Positions 1-12,100 are shown, counted from the stretch's first letter. The stretch: 16,906 nucleotides of DNA from Thalassiosira profunda (GCA_036939355.1 JALLAP010000255.1:1-16906); one strand, 5' to 3'. The notes: generated by a model not told the origin, from the letters alone. Made by a program: numbers and translations.

Positions 1-107
1 GGGGCGTGTTGATTGTCATCCGTGCACATCTTATGTCGAGCTGCGCCTCTCACATGAATTTATTCTCGCCTCGATATTATTGTACGTCGCTCGTCGACCC
101 ACCACAG
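1..107 (+). other. Partial intron, or 5' extension of exon 1
   Basis: The window probably opens inside an intron that ends at the CACCACAG acceptor at 100-107, after which exon 1 reads in phase 0 like the five introns that follow. The stretch is T-rich and has no obvious coding character. An alternative cannot be excluded: ATG codons at 33 and 54 lie in frame with exon 1 without a stop, so translation could start here. The resulting N-terminus would not look like a signal peptide. Confidence 0.45.
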
Positions 108-3100
108 CTCAAGGAGGTGAAGGCACCCGGATCGCTCCCCAAAAATGAACTCGCTCTCGGGGATGCCCATGCCGGTAGCGTCCAGACTTCCGACAAGCAG
201 CGGACCTCCTCCGCTCTCGTCGACGGGGGAGTACATGCCAAGGATGGCTATGACGGGACGACGCCCGCCAAGTGGAACTCCTGGGGCTGGAGGTTGCAGG
301 TGAGCCATCTTCGTTCGTTCTTGGGTCCCTTGGGGATACTGGCGTTGTGGGCATGGCTGATTTAGGGGCCGCGCCGTTTTTGTGTGCACATCATATGCCC
401 ACCTATTCGCTGTCCCTCACCCGCTCGCTTCCGTTCCCTCTTCCGTTCCCTCGGCTTGCCATTCAGCAGGTACTCCTGTCCGTCCGCTGGCCTGACGCGG
501 TTGGCAAGGTGAGTCAGATCTTTGTTCGCCGGTTCGCGGGGCTGACGTGGCTGATGGGTGGTGAGGGGTCGACAATGGCTCGACAGCCATGTTGGTCCCA
601 TGCGTCGAACGTCTGAGCCAAACGACGACCCCACGCTCAAACACGGGGCGGGGCGGGGTGATGATGGTTACTCTTCATTGCTCCTCAAAATTCTCACAAC
701 GTCGTTTCTATTGCCCTCCCAATTGTACAGGCCAATGCGAAGCAGCCCGACGACGCGGCCAGCACCTCCAAGGCCGTTCTCGACGACGAGTATGGTGGCC
801 CGTCCGTCGATGGACAGGATGACCCCATCTTGACTCACGCTTGGTACTGTCCATCTGTACACATGATGATCCAGCTTCACCTCACATCTTCACACCGCAC
901 AATTATCACGTCTGCAGTTCACGGAGGAGGCTCCTGCCAGATCCTACTCCGCCGGCGATGCGGGAATCGACGATTCTTCGAACGAGAAGCAGAACTCCGT
1001 TGGGTGGGTGTGGCCCGCGGCGTGGAAGCCCACGAACGACGTGAAACCCGGCTCTGATTCCGCTGATTCGCCTATGATGGGCACACCAAGCTCTTTGGGC
1101 GCCCTCGTCAACCTCGAGGCAGCCCTGATCGTAAGTTGTGCTCATTTGTCATGTGCAACATTGGAATTATGTTGTCTCGCTCTAACGAATGTATTTTATT
1201 TGCTTTGATCGTGCTTTGCTGGCATAGACTGCGTCAAGCGTGCCCTTCCTCTCTGCCATTCTTCCCGCGGATTTACTTCCTTTCTTCAAACTGCAGACGG
1301 CCAAAGAAGCTCTGCCCGACATGAGCATCATCGCCCTACTAACTGCTGCATTCGTCGTAGCATCCTTCGCCGCGTTCAAGTGCGGTCAAGCGGGGTGGGC
1401 GTGTCTCGCCTCCCGGACGACCAAGGGAGGGGAGGCGAACTCTGCGAATGCTACGGGCGATGCACCACGCCCTAGTGGTGCTCTGTTCGACTGCGTGGCC
1501 CTCTTCGGTGCCTTCCTGGCGCTGGCCTCCGTCGGGTGGACATGGCCCATGGCGTGGAAGGCAACGATTGACGTGGGAGGCTCCAACTCCGCCACCTCGT
1601 CCAAGGCAGACCCACCAAGCTCTTTGGGCGCCTTCGTCAACCTCGAGGCAGCCCTGATCGTAAGTTTTGCTCTTTGCCGGGTCAATATCGAAATCGTGTG
1701 GTCCCGCTCTAACGCGTCTCATTTCTTCCATCTGTACGCTGCTGCGTAGATCGTGTCGAGCGTGGCCTTCCTCTCTGTCATTCTTCCATCGATTGTTCTT
1801 CCCTTGGCTCTACTCTTCGTGCTGTTGACAACCAACGGACGACCTTCTCCCTACGTTAATGGATACAAGTCATACCTTGTGACCGAGAGGGTTTGGACTT
1901 CTTTTACGAAGGTATGTTATGGGTTACGTCGTTGTCTTTGGCTTGGCAATCGTTTTGGGTCCTCATACGCCTCTCTTTGCCCTGCAGATGCTATCAATTT
2001 TGGGCCTGCTTGCCGCTCCACTGCTGGCCCTCCTCTCCCCACCTACTCGACCTGCCCGTGCTCGCCCCTTCAAGCTCAAGCATGGCTTCTTGACCGTGAT
2101 GCTCCGTCTGTCTGCTTCCGCCACTCCCACCAGTGGAGAGATCTCCTGTCAGCTTCCGAAGAGCTACAACAGCATCTTTCTCGACGGCATTCGGGGGATT
2201 GAGGACAAGCTCGAAGAAGAAGTCATCAGCGGCCTTAACGAGGTTGGACTTGGTCCCCTGGGCGACAGCTTCCTTCCGACGGCCATTCTTGATCTCAAGG
2301 GCGAGGTATTGGAAAAGCTGTTCGGCAACGCAACTGAGCGCCAGGAGTGGATCGATGACACCTCAGATCTTCTGGACCTTGGCCCCACATTGCTGGAGAA
2401 CTTCAACAGTGATGTGCTGGGTGCGGTGAACGGGGAGTTGAATGTATCCTGTACGGAAGATGTCGAAGCTCAGCGGTTCGAATTCGTGCTGGGTGTGAGC
2501 AGTACGAATCCCAACTGGAGTCTCACGAATTTCTCCGATGCACAAGTCACCTTCCTTCCGGACTCCTTTCCATCTTTCGACGTTGATCCCCCTACCGTTG
2601 AACTCGACTACGGGATCAGCGTTCCCCTGGTTGTAAACCTGAAGCTGAAGAAGTTCTTCTTGGGGGAAATGCAGGTCCACTTTGCAACACGCATCTCAGC
2701 GGGCGTGTCGAAAGAACTGCCCATTCTTCCCAACCAGAACGTTTCCTTCGAGGGGAGTTTTGTTCTCGCTGCAGCCTTCGACTACTCGTCAATCGATGAG
2801 TTCTCACTGAGCGGCAGCTTGAATGCAGGACTTAATGCAACCACCTCTGGAACGGGCGTTGCAAATCTGGGTGTGCGAGCCTTTGATGATGACATTTTTG
2901 ACAGCAAGCCCCGTGAGTGCATACACCGCTGTCCATCGCACGTTTCTATTTCGCCCACGGTGCCTTATTTCTTCCTTCCCTCTCTCTCTCTTTCTCTTCA
3001 TTCAGCTTCTGTCAGCTTCAACTTCGACCTTTGCAAGTACACGGAGCGCCTGAAGGATGCCATCTCTAGCTTTTCGTTTGATGGAGAGCTCGAAAACATC

Positions 3101-6100
3101 CTGGACAACTACCTCGATCTGAGCGACAACGAGATCTTCGGCTCGTCTCTTGGCTCGCTTCTTGTTACGCGCATCAAGGATGCCATCGTGACACTTGCCA
3201 ACTCCAAGGTCAACATGATAAAGGGGGGTGTTGAGGGAAAGATAGATGGCATTCCATGCTCGGGCCGCCGCCTGGATGCGTTCGAGGTCGGGCACGATGG
3301 ATCCCAGCGCATGCTTCAGGATGACCTGACATTCGATGCCCTTGCGGATGCCATCTTAGACATAGACTCCAGCATCCAGTATGCCGCGGCAGGCTATTTC
3401 GCAGATCGAGGGGAAGTAGCGTTTGATGTGACGATTCGCTTGGAGCCATCGCTGGAAACTGATGAAATCCAGAGCGCCTTGGATGGGGTTTTTGCTCGCC
3501 TCGACACCGCCAAAGAAATGTTTGGCGTGGCTGATGATGAGTCCGCGAATGTCACGGGGTTGCTTGATACAGCGAGCGCCATTGTGGAGTTCGAGCTGTC
3601 CTTCAGGTGAGCATTGTTGTGCCATTTTTTTATCGCACTGATACCGTTTGAGTGCCTTACACCATCGCCCATCGCCCACTGTCCTTCTCCAGTGCTGGGT
3701 TCAAGGTGGACAATTTGCAATCGTTCTTTGCCAGTCCAACAGCGAATGATGTTCTCGGAGCCCTGTTTCTCCGCATAAACAACCTGAGTGTTTCTGCCAA
3801 GGCGTCGGCGACTGATCTGAGCTTTACCTTGTTCGAATCCCCGACTATTGGTATAGATGAGGGGGAGTTTCTCCTCTCGGCAGGAGCCAAGCTGTCTTCG
3901 CCCTTTGAGCTTTCGCTGGATACCTCTGGAGGCCCGGACAATAATATTACATTCTCAGAAACGGTCAAGGCCCGGCTGGCGTACGAACCATTTGGCTCGC
4001 TCCACACGCGTCTCCCTTTCACCGTTGTCCTCAACGGCATCGAGCAAAACCTGGCTATTCTGTTCGAAGATGAAGACTTGTTCGACGATCGAGAGCTGCT
4101 GGTGAAGGTCGACTTTGACGTGTGCCAGCTCGACAATGTGTTCCAGGCGCTCCTGAGCAAGGCTGGGGCCATGAGTGTTTCGGCCCAAAACATTGTGGGC
4201 GATGCGCTGCCCTCGAATCTCGATGGCATCGTGAACTCAATAGACGATCTTCTCCCCAACGTGGATCAGTTTTTCGAGGGGGTGTTGGAAGGTGAGATCT
4301 TTCTTTTAAGATGCCTCCTTGCTCTCGGCTACGCAAGTTGCACTTACGCCAAATGATGTTCTCTATTCCGCGTCCTTCAGCCAAGAACGAGCTCTTTCAC
4401 TTGTGCGAAGAGATCAAGGAGACTGGCGATGCACCTCCAACGCTGGAGGATGTGATATCGCTCATCTTGGAAGACGTTCTCGGCGAAAGCAAGGCTGTTG
4501 CTGCCGGAAGCGCTGATGTAGAGGTTGCAGGTCGCCGAGCCCTGCACACGATTGGGAAGCATCCGGTCCTTGCAAAGCGGAGGCGCCGCGCTTTGCGGGC
4601 TCACCACCTCTCGCACAATCGCTTCACCCGGCCTCGGCGCTTGGGGCATCATACCCGGCACTTGCAAGCCACCAATGCCCTTGGCGACTTGATGGATGCA
4701 ATTTCTATCACTGGGGGGTACGAAGGAAGTTTGCTTTTCCTTCGAGTGGAGCTGGATCTGTCAAAGCAATCCATTCTAGAGAAGGATGCCCTCATTGAAA
4801 AGCCCCTTGATTTGTTGAGTGAGGTAGACTTTTTGTCTGATCTCTTTGGCGGTTCTGGGTCTGGTGGGATTGCAGGAAGCATCGATGCGGACATTTCGTT
4901 CTCTGCCAGTGCTCATGTCGGCGTGCTAGGTAAGTTGGCACAGCTGCATTTGGGCCTATCGCGTATTTGTTGCTCGCACTCTGCTCACGTGGCGCCCCTT
5001 CTCCCTTGTGTGCACGACAGTGGGCTTAAGTATCACTGCAAAAGAAATTTCTGACGTTCTATTCAGAGGGGCGAATGTGAGCGCGTCTGATATCGCGTCA
5101 AAGGCGAGCCTCGATTTCGAAGACATCTCTGCCAAATTCCTTGCCAGCGCCAGGGTTTCGGCAGGCGTTGATCTCGCTGTCCCTAGCCTCGGTGCTGCTA
5201 GCCTCAGTATCGACAACGGAACGGTAGCGTTGGGACTGGGGTTTGGCCTAGAGGAACGCCAAAAGTTCTCCTTCGACGAGATCGACTCCGTGCCACTGTC
5301 GCTACGGCAAAGCAGCTGGCAACAGATAGGGGCATTCGAGCTGACACTCCCAGTCAATGCCCAGGTGAATCTTCCCTTCGGCGGAGGCTTGGACGTTACC
5401 CCTATCGTATCGATAAAAAACGAAGATTTGTTTGGCCAAGACGTGCCAAGCTTCTCGGTCGACTTTGACCTCCGGTGAGCGTGTGAGGTTTTGGCGCTGC
5501 GCTTCTCTTTACGTCACTCTTACATGTTTGCGCTCCTCTCCTCAGTGAACTGATCAACGGAACAGAATCGCTCATAGAAAATCTACTGCGTGAGCTCACA
5601 GGCTCGCTGTTGGACGTCTCTGGCGGAGGCATCCCGGGGTTCGATGGCGGACCGCTGGGGAACCTCTCAACCATATTGAGCGACTTTGACTTTTCCTTTG
5701 ATGGCTTTCTGGAGGAATACCAGACGCTCTTCGACAACTTCACGAGCGATACGAGCAATGCGCGAGATCCTGACCTGCTGGCCCTGGCCGACCTCAAGCC
5801 GAGCTCCGGACTGTTTCCCCGCCTGCTCCAGCTCGGAAGCAAAAAACCGAGCGATCAGCTCTCCTCCAAACTCAAAGCACGGATCTGGAACAAACTAATA
5901 CGTGCGTTTCCGTCGGCGACGTGGAATGGGGTACGCATCCCCGGTCTTGCACTGGGGAAAACTCTCGAGGACACTTTTGATGAGGACAACTTCCCTGGTG
6001 AGCGATGTGATTCCTAATATTGTGATGCACCATTTGCTGTGGTACTGACTCCGTCCATTCTCCCCCGTCCCCTGAAAGTTGCGCAATTCCCCGAGCTTGT

Positions 6101-9100
6101 CGCTGTGGCATTCAACTTTGCGACGTCTTTTGACGATCCTCGGGCCAGATCTTTCAAGCTCGACCAGTTGTTTGCTCCGCAATTTGGCCCGAATCTGAGA
6201 AAGAATCTGCTGGACATCCTCAAGGGCAAGAACATCAGCGGTTTTGATCTGTTCTCCGACTTCGATTCGCTGGGAAACCCCATGAATCCCTCGAACAAAG
6301 AGGTATTTGACGTAGAGAAGTACCTCAAGGAACTCCAGTTTGGCCTCGACCTGTCGCCGGACGTCAAGTTCTCTTCCCCGGCCTTCAAATCATCCGATAT
6401 ACTAGAGCGACTATACCCACAATCCCTCCCTTCCGTCAAGGGATTGGTGCAGTTCGTCAAAAAGAGGCTCATCCCCCAACTTGTCGGTCAGCTAAAGGGG
6501 CTGTTCGATGCTTCGCTTGACGTACCCACCGGTGGCTTGACGGTCAACAACGCGGCCATTGGAGGGGATGGGCTCAATCTTGGCGATTACTCTGCCCGGA
6601 GCACGGCTCTGTTTCCGCCAACTGTGGATTTCGATCAGGTTCAGGCGAGTCCTAGTCTGCACCTTGTCTGTCTCCCCCTCACCAACGCTCACACGCTTCA
6701 TCTGCCTCCCTTCATCTCTCACACCACAGGGGTTTGATTTCGACATAGATATAGACGTCCAAGGCGGCCAAGGCGGCCCTACTATTTTGATCGACGGCCA
6801 ATTTGTTCTCAACATTGCGGGCGTCGACCCAATTGACACGCTGAGTGATGTTGCGTCGTCTATAAATGAAACGCTCCAGGGCTTTGAAGGGGATGTTTCC
6901 GGCTTGATTGGTCCTTTTGGGAGTGGCTTTGGCTCTGTTGCAGAGATGTTGGGCAAAATCGCGAATGTGGAGCAACTCCAGCTCTCGCTGGACGCGGCGC
7001 TGGACCTCTCGGTCAGCCTCAACCTGTCCTTGGCACAACCTGAAATAGCAACGGAACTGAAGACGCTCTACGCTTCCTTCCTCGCCGTGTTTGCCGAGCC
7101 CGATGGGTTCGACATAGACGTCGCTTCTACCTCAATCTCGGTCGTTCCGTACCTGGAGCTCTTTCTAGAGGCGAATAACACGGAAACCCCCTTCGACGTT
7201 GTGTCTGAGACGTCCAAGCTGGCCAACTTTTCCTTCGATGGAACATTCGATGCGCTGATTGCGGTTGGGATTGACGGAGTCCCTGCCCAGGTTGTGCTCC
7301 GCGCCTCGTCCGAAGAACTGGTGAGTGATTCCGCCTTGCATGCGTGTGAAAGTGGGCGAGGCAGCCTTTTATTTCCTGCTGACCCCTCCTCTCTTCTCCG
7401 TGGCCATAATTGACCTCAGGTGGACGCTGGGGCAATCGATGTTGAAGCCACAGTGAACATCGACCTCGAGCAAATCAAAGACGGTGAGGAGTTCTGTTGA
7501 CAAAGGAGTGTCTTCTTCCGGGTTCTCTCATTCTCTCTCTCCCTCCTTCTTTTCATTCTCTTCTCCATTTTCTCTTCTTTGCGTCGCGAGCAGAGATCAT
7601 TGGCATTCTTGACGAGATTGACCAGTTCTCGTACCCGCGGGCAATTGCTGAGACTGCACCTTTCCTCCCGCAAATCAACTTGCGCTGTGCCACGAAGGCT
7701 GCCCGGACGTTTTTGAACTCAGCAAACTCAACATCTGCTGGCAATGTGAGTCTCGCAACCACCTTTTGCCCTAGCTTGCCTGCTACGTTCATCTTGTTCG
7801 TTGGGTCTTATTCCTCATCGTGATCTGCAGATGACGGTGACCGGGTTCTTTGATGCCATCGCGGCAGGATGTTCGTCGAGCGAGCTCTCCTTCTCTGGTG
7901 GCTACAACTCTACGAACGAGAAGTTGGAAATGAATGTGGTGATCGAGCTTGGCGGGAGCCGCAATTTGCAAGACGCCATCCAAAGCCTGCAGAGTCTTTT
8001 GCCGATTCCCATAGACACTGCCTTCTTCGACGAGCTGACTGAGCTGACGGAGAAAATCCAGCTGAGCGGAAGCCTCCTGGTGGATTTGTCTATAGGCGCA
8101 AACATCCCGATCGACGATGTGAAGAACGGGACTTTCAGCGGAATCAGCGTGTACGTGGACGTCAACAGATTCAAGGTGGAGGCGGCACTGGAAACTCTGA
8201 GTCCTATCACGTTGGAACTCCCCGTGAGCTTGCCTAGCGCGGGGGTAGGGCCGGCAGACGAGTTGATATTCTTCCTTGAAGACGGATCCTTTGGCATAGA
8301 GTTCTCCGTTGAGCTGCTGGAGAGCGTTTCTCTCTCCAATGTCTTCGCCAACAGCACTGACATCCAGGTCAATGGCACGCTCGCCGCAACGCTCCCTGTT
8401 GGAATATCTACAGGGGGCGTCGACTTTGGAGTGACTCTGACCATAAGCGACGACGATTTGTTTTCCGACCCCCCTCCTGAGTCAACGTACGAGATAGATA
8501 TGTGAGTGCCACCTGAGTTGCCATTTGCAGCATCGCATAAGTGTGAAGGAGTCCGGCCACTAACCCTTTGCACACACATCCCTCGCCATCGCAACCACAC
8601 AGTTGCCCCCTCGTGAATGCGACATCTGATCTCATGTCTGGATTGGAGCAGGAAATCAAGGATTCCCTCCTTGGGTTGTTCGACGGGACGCCCGTGGCGT
8701 TCAACGTGGAGAAGGTCACAGATCCTCTGATCGAATACATCGACACGACATTCGAGAACTTCACCACATCTCTGCTGGAGGACCTGGGGCTCAATGGCAC
8801 GGACTGCAACTTGTCCGGCCGGCGGCTGCAGGAGGATACAAACTCATCCCTCGCTGACAAGATAAAAGATGCCATCTCGTCTGTCAACAGCACTCTCAGC
8901 GACCTTGGCATTACCATAGAAGGCGAAGTGATGCCGTATTTTGATGGGGACGCGTTTGCCGTCGGCGTCGAGGCCTCCCTCACTGTGACCTTTGAGCAGT
9001 CGGCTGCTGGCATCATCGAAATCGTCTCGGACTTCTTCAACGATGCCACTGGTGGGGCGGCGTTCCTTGGCATTGACCCTATCGAGCAGCCCTCCTCCAG

Positions 9101-12100
9101 CCCGTCAACATCGTCGGTGCCAACTGAAGAGTTCCGCCCCTCCATGAGACCTTCGCGATCCTTTTCGCCGTCCTTAAAGCCAAGCACTTCATCGTGGCCG
9201 TCGCGCTCTGTGCAGCCGAGTTTGTCGGCGGTTCCCTCTGTGTCTTTGCAACCAAGCCCCACAGAGTCGGTGGTTGGGGATTTCGAGCAGCTCTTAAACG
9301 ACACTGTCATTTCCGCCGGATTCGACATCTCATTTTCTTTGGAGCTGAGTCTGGGGGAAGTGCAGGGCGTCATTACTGAGGGAGACCCTCTTGGAGATGC
9401 CCTGTCGAGCGGATTTCAGCTGAGTGTGAGCACCTGGGGTGCGTTCGCATCCCTCGTCATCGATCCAATCAATGTCAGTCTGGACGTTGGGAGCCAGACC
9501 ATTGGTGTGCGCGATTCCTTCTTCAGCATAACGGCCGATCTGCGCAGCAAAGGGCCGTTCTCGGCCACGGCGGAGGAGCTCAAAACAGGCATGGCACAGA
9601 ATACTTCCCAGCTTGTCCCTGTTATCACTGTTCCCCTTTCAGCGGAAGTCATCCTAGACGTTGACGTGGGATCGATCAGCGTATCGCCAATGTGAGTGCA
9701 TTCGCTGTTGTAGGGCGGGGGGTGGGAACTTGTCCAATTGAGAGTATCTAACAATTTGTCTTGTGTCCCCTCTAACAGGCTTCAGCTGGACTCCCCTAAC
9801 GTGGTAGAGTCATTCAGTGTGGAATTTGATGTCAGCCTGGAAACCTTCCTGAGTGATACCTCGACATTCGACCCTGCGTTCTGCCTGGACACGGTGTTCG
9901 CCAATGTGACCAATCTACTGGACAAGGTGGCCAACTACGCGCCGGATTTAAATGCTGGTAACACGCCTACGGCGCTCGAGGGCCTGTTTGATGCCTTGGA
10001 GCAGGCAAAGGACTTTGGGGGAGCTCTGACAGATTTTATTGATCTGGTGAAGGAAGGTAAGAGTGCGCCTCGCCTTCCTGTTGCCGCAACTGCGCCTCTT
10101 TATCGCCTCTCCGTCTCACCAAATGAACAACACATGCAGTGACCTCGCTGATCCCACCGGAAGCGCGAACTGTCGTAAGGCATGCTGCCAGCCTTGCGAG
10201 GGGTGGTGATTGCACCACCACGTCCGTAAACTTTGCAGACTATGCCTGGGGCGAACTTCGTAGCATCGTCGGTGTCAGTCGGGAGGAGTTTGACCCGTGC
10301 GATTACATTGGGGAGCTGCAACAGGCACTCAACTACACGTCTAGCATCACCGATGCAGCCTCCTTCATCGACTTTGTTGTGGTTCAAGATCCGTTGGCTG
10401 CTCGGCTGCGAGATGTCTTTGGCGCAGACGTCGACCTGACAGGGGACTTTCTGCTGAATAACCTGGGAAACCTCTCCATCAGAAAGCTCTTCAGATTCAT
10501 CGGGGACTTCATGACCGACCGCTCGGATGGCGGGCGTCGATTGACTGCAGGAGAGGTGCCTCCCAGGTCTCAAATCATGAAACGGGGAGGGGTCATGCGT
10601 GCCGTGAGGAATGCCGCTTCGCCCCTTGGCCATCATCAGAGGCGCCTCGCGGAAGAAGATCAGCCTCTGTTCAGCCTCCCACTGCTGGATGACTTGCTGA
10701 CGCTCTCTTTCGACTTTGACTTTGGGGAAGGGAAGAAAGAACTGCTCCTCTCCCTTTCGTTTGGTTTCGACTCGACGGAAAGTGGGACGGAGGACAGCAT
10801 CAAGGCCGTGTTGCAGTCGTTTTTGAACGACACTTTGGGAGACAATGCCGGCGGCGACTTGGGAGGGTTCTCCTTCTCTGACGCGGCACAAGAGCTTGTC
10901 GATGATCTCATCAGGAGTCTGGTCATCGATGTGAAAGCGAACATTGACCTCTCCGTGGGCCTTGATCTAACGGACGTGTTCGACGACGAGCTGAATACAA
11001 CGCAGCGCATTCCGGACCCGTTTCTCCAACTCGATGCTCTGAAAGTGGATGGCAAATTTGGCGTCAATGAATGGACGACGCGACTGGACTTGGAGCCTGC
11101 GGGGTTGCCTTTCCAGGTCTTGGTGTCGGATGCAAAGTTGTTGATCGACATCGACGCGGGAATCCTGCCCGCCTCTACGCCCTTGAGAATCGACAGTCCG
11201 GACGAGATATTGGAGCTGATTGCTCCCAACTCAACTGACACGGATTTCACTGTAGGCTTGAGCGTCGCCCTCCCCATATTTGCAATAGTTGACGCCTTTG
11301 GCTATGGCGCAACCATTACCTATGTGGATGAGGACCTTCTCGACGATCAAAAGTCGAACATCAGCATCGCCACCGACGCTCTCGTGGAGATTGCATTGAT
11401 AAGGAATGCGGCCACGGAACTTCGGGATGCCACGGCATTTCTGGGATCGCTCAATGCACTCAATGACCCTTTGCCGCTTCTTGACGTAACAGTGAATGAA
11501 TTGCTGGCTGGCGATGGAAAGACCCTTGCGGAGCTCTTCGATTTGACGGATGTAAGTGGTGATATCTGTCGCTCTGTGAAATGTTACTGTCCCGAACACC
11601 GTTTTGGCTATACCCACACGTGTGCGCTTTTTCTTTTCCTCAGTGGGCCGCCGGGCTGGTGGGGACGAATACGCAAACGCAGGAGCCGTCCTCTGCCCCC
11701 TCCTCTGCCCCCTCGCGCCTACCTTCGACCAAGCCAAGCATGTCGTTTCAGCCAAGCACATCTGCGCAGCCATCTTCCGGCCCCTCATCGGCTCCGTCAG
11801 CCGCCCCTTCCTCTGCCCCTTCACCTCTGCCTTCAACCAAGCCAAGCATGTCGTTTCAGCCAAGCACATCTGTGCAGCCATCTTCCGGTCCCTCATCGTC
11901 GGGCGTCCCCAGCCCGCAGCCATCGAGCAATCCGAGCTCCGCCCCGAGCGACGGCGCCTCATCCCTGGCCCCGAGCGAGTCGACTCGCCCATCCTACCAT
12001 CCCAGCATGCGGCCTAGCACCTCTGCACCTGTCGCGTCGCCCACTCCCAATGATGAGTACATATCTCTGTCCGAGTTGAAGACCGAGATCGTCGAGGCAT

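Larger units (their letters stand above)
108..856 (+). other. Exons 1-3: hydrophilic N-terminal segment
   Basis: Three phase-0 exons encode about 120 residues of polar, low-complexity sequence rich in Lys, Asp, Ser and Gly, without sequons or membrane segments. Exon 1 ends with a Trp-rich stretch (KWNSWGWRLQ) before a GTGAGC donor. Exon 2 is only 42 bases (QVLLSVRWPDAVGK) but has a good GTGAGT donor and a CAG acceptor. Exon 3 starts after a TTGTACAG acceptor. Coding character is weaker here than downstream, so this part of the model could change with transcript data. If it lies before the membrane spans it would probably be cytosolic, which is inference. Confidence 0.5.
2885..11347 (+). repeat. 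Recurring DxDLFD / VDFD signature
   Basis: Copies: DDDIFD 2885 with FNFDLC (ends 3034); EDEDLFDD 4066 with VDFDVC 4108; NEDLFG 5419 with VDFDL 5458; VDFDQ 6624 (first half lost); DDDLFSD 8449 with YEIDM; FSVEFDV 9813 (first half degenerate); DEDLLDD 11327 (second half degenerate). After removing introns, the Phe of clear copies is spaced 335, 390, 833 and 869 residues, the last two fitting two modules each. Introns 7, 11, 13, 17 and 18 fall inside or right next to the signature. Confidence 0.7.

Noticed and set aside
646..659. GC-box-like GGGGCGGGGCGGGG tract as a promoter element
   Set aside because: It is inside intron 2 with coding exons on both sides, and no other promoter signal is visible.
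1912..1987. Promoter or gene boundary between exon 6 and exon 7
   Set aside because: Only 76 bases, with a good donor, pyrimidine tract and acceptor and no stop ending an upstream gene. Treated as an intron, although a fusion or two-gene model remains open.
2913..3005. Reading straight through from exon 7 into exon 8 as coding
   Set aside because: The stretch has a perfect GTGAGT donor, a long CT tract and TTCAG, and its translation looks unlike the surrounding modules. Retention is kept as a possibility in the findings.
3657..4259. Minus-strand open frame of 200 codons
   Set aside because: Fully antisense to exon 9 with no recognisable features; codon bias explains it.
8408..9373. Long minus-strand open frame of 321 codons
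   Set aside because: It lies opposite exons 17-18, crosses intron 17 and shows no protein-like features. Its Ser/Arg-rich composition is what the reverse of this coding strand would give.
10100..10891. Minus-strand open frame of 263 codons
   Set aside because: Antisense to exon 20 and across the exon 20 acceptor. The plus strand has splice signals, sequons and repeat motifs that this frame lacks.
11701..11898. CRISPR-like or transposon repeat
   Set aside because: Only two copies, in frame, coding for a Pro-Ser linker, without spacers, inverted ends or target duplications.
11231..11992. Minus-strand open frame of 253 codons with an internal repeat
   Set aside because: The repeat is just the complement of the plus-strand 108-base Pro-Ser repeat, and the frame runs through intron 20.
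11604..12017. Alternative plus-strand frame across linker 2 with a repeated VVSAKHICAAIF text
   Set aside because: It is the out-of-frame reading of the Pro-Ser repeat. The PS frame joins correctly to exons on both sides.
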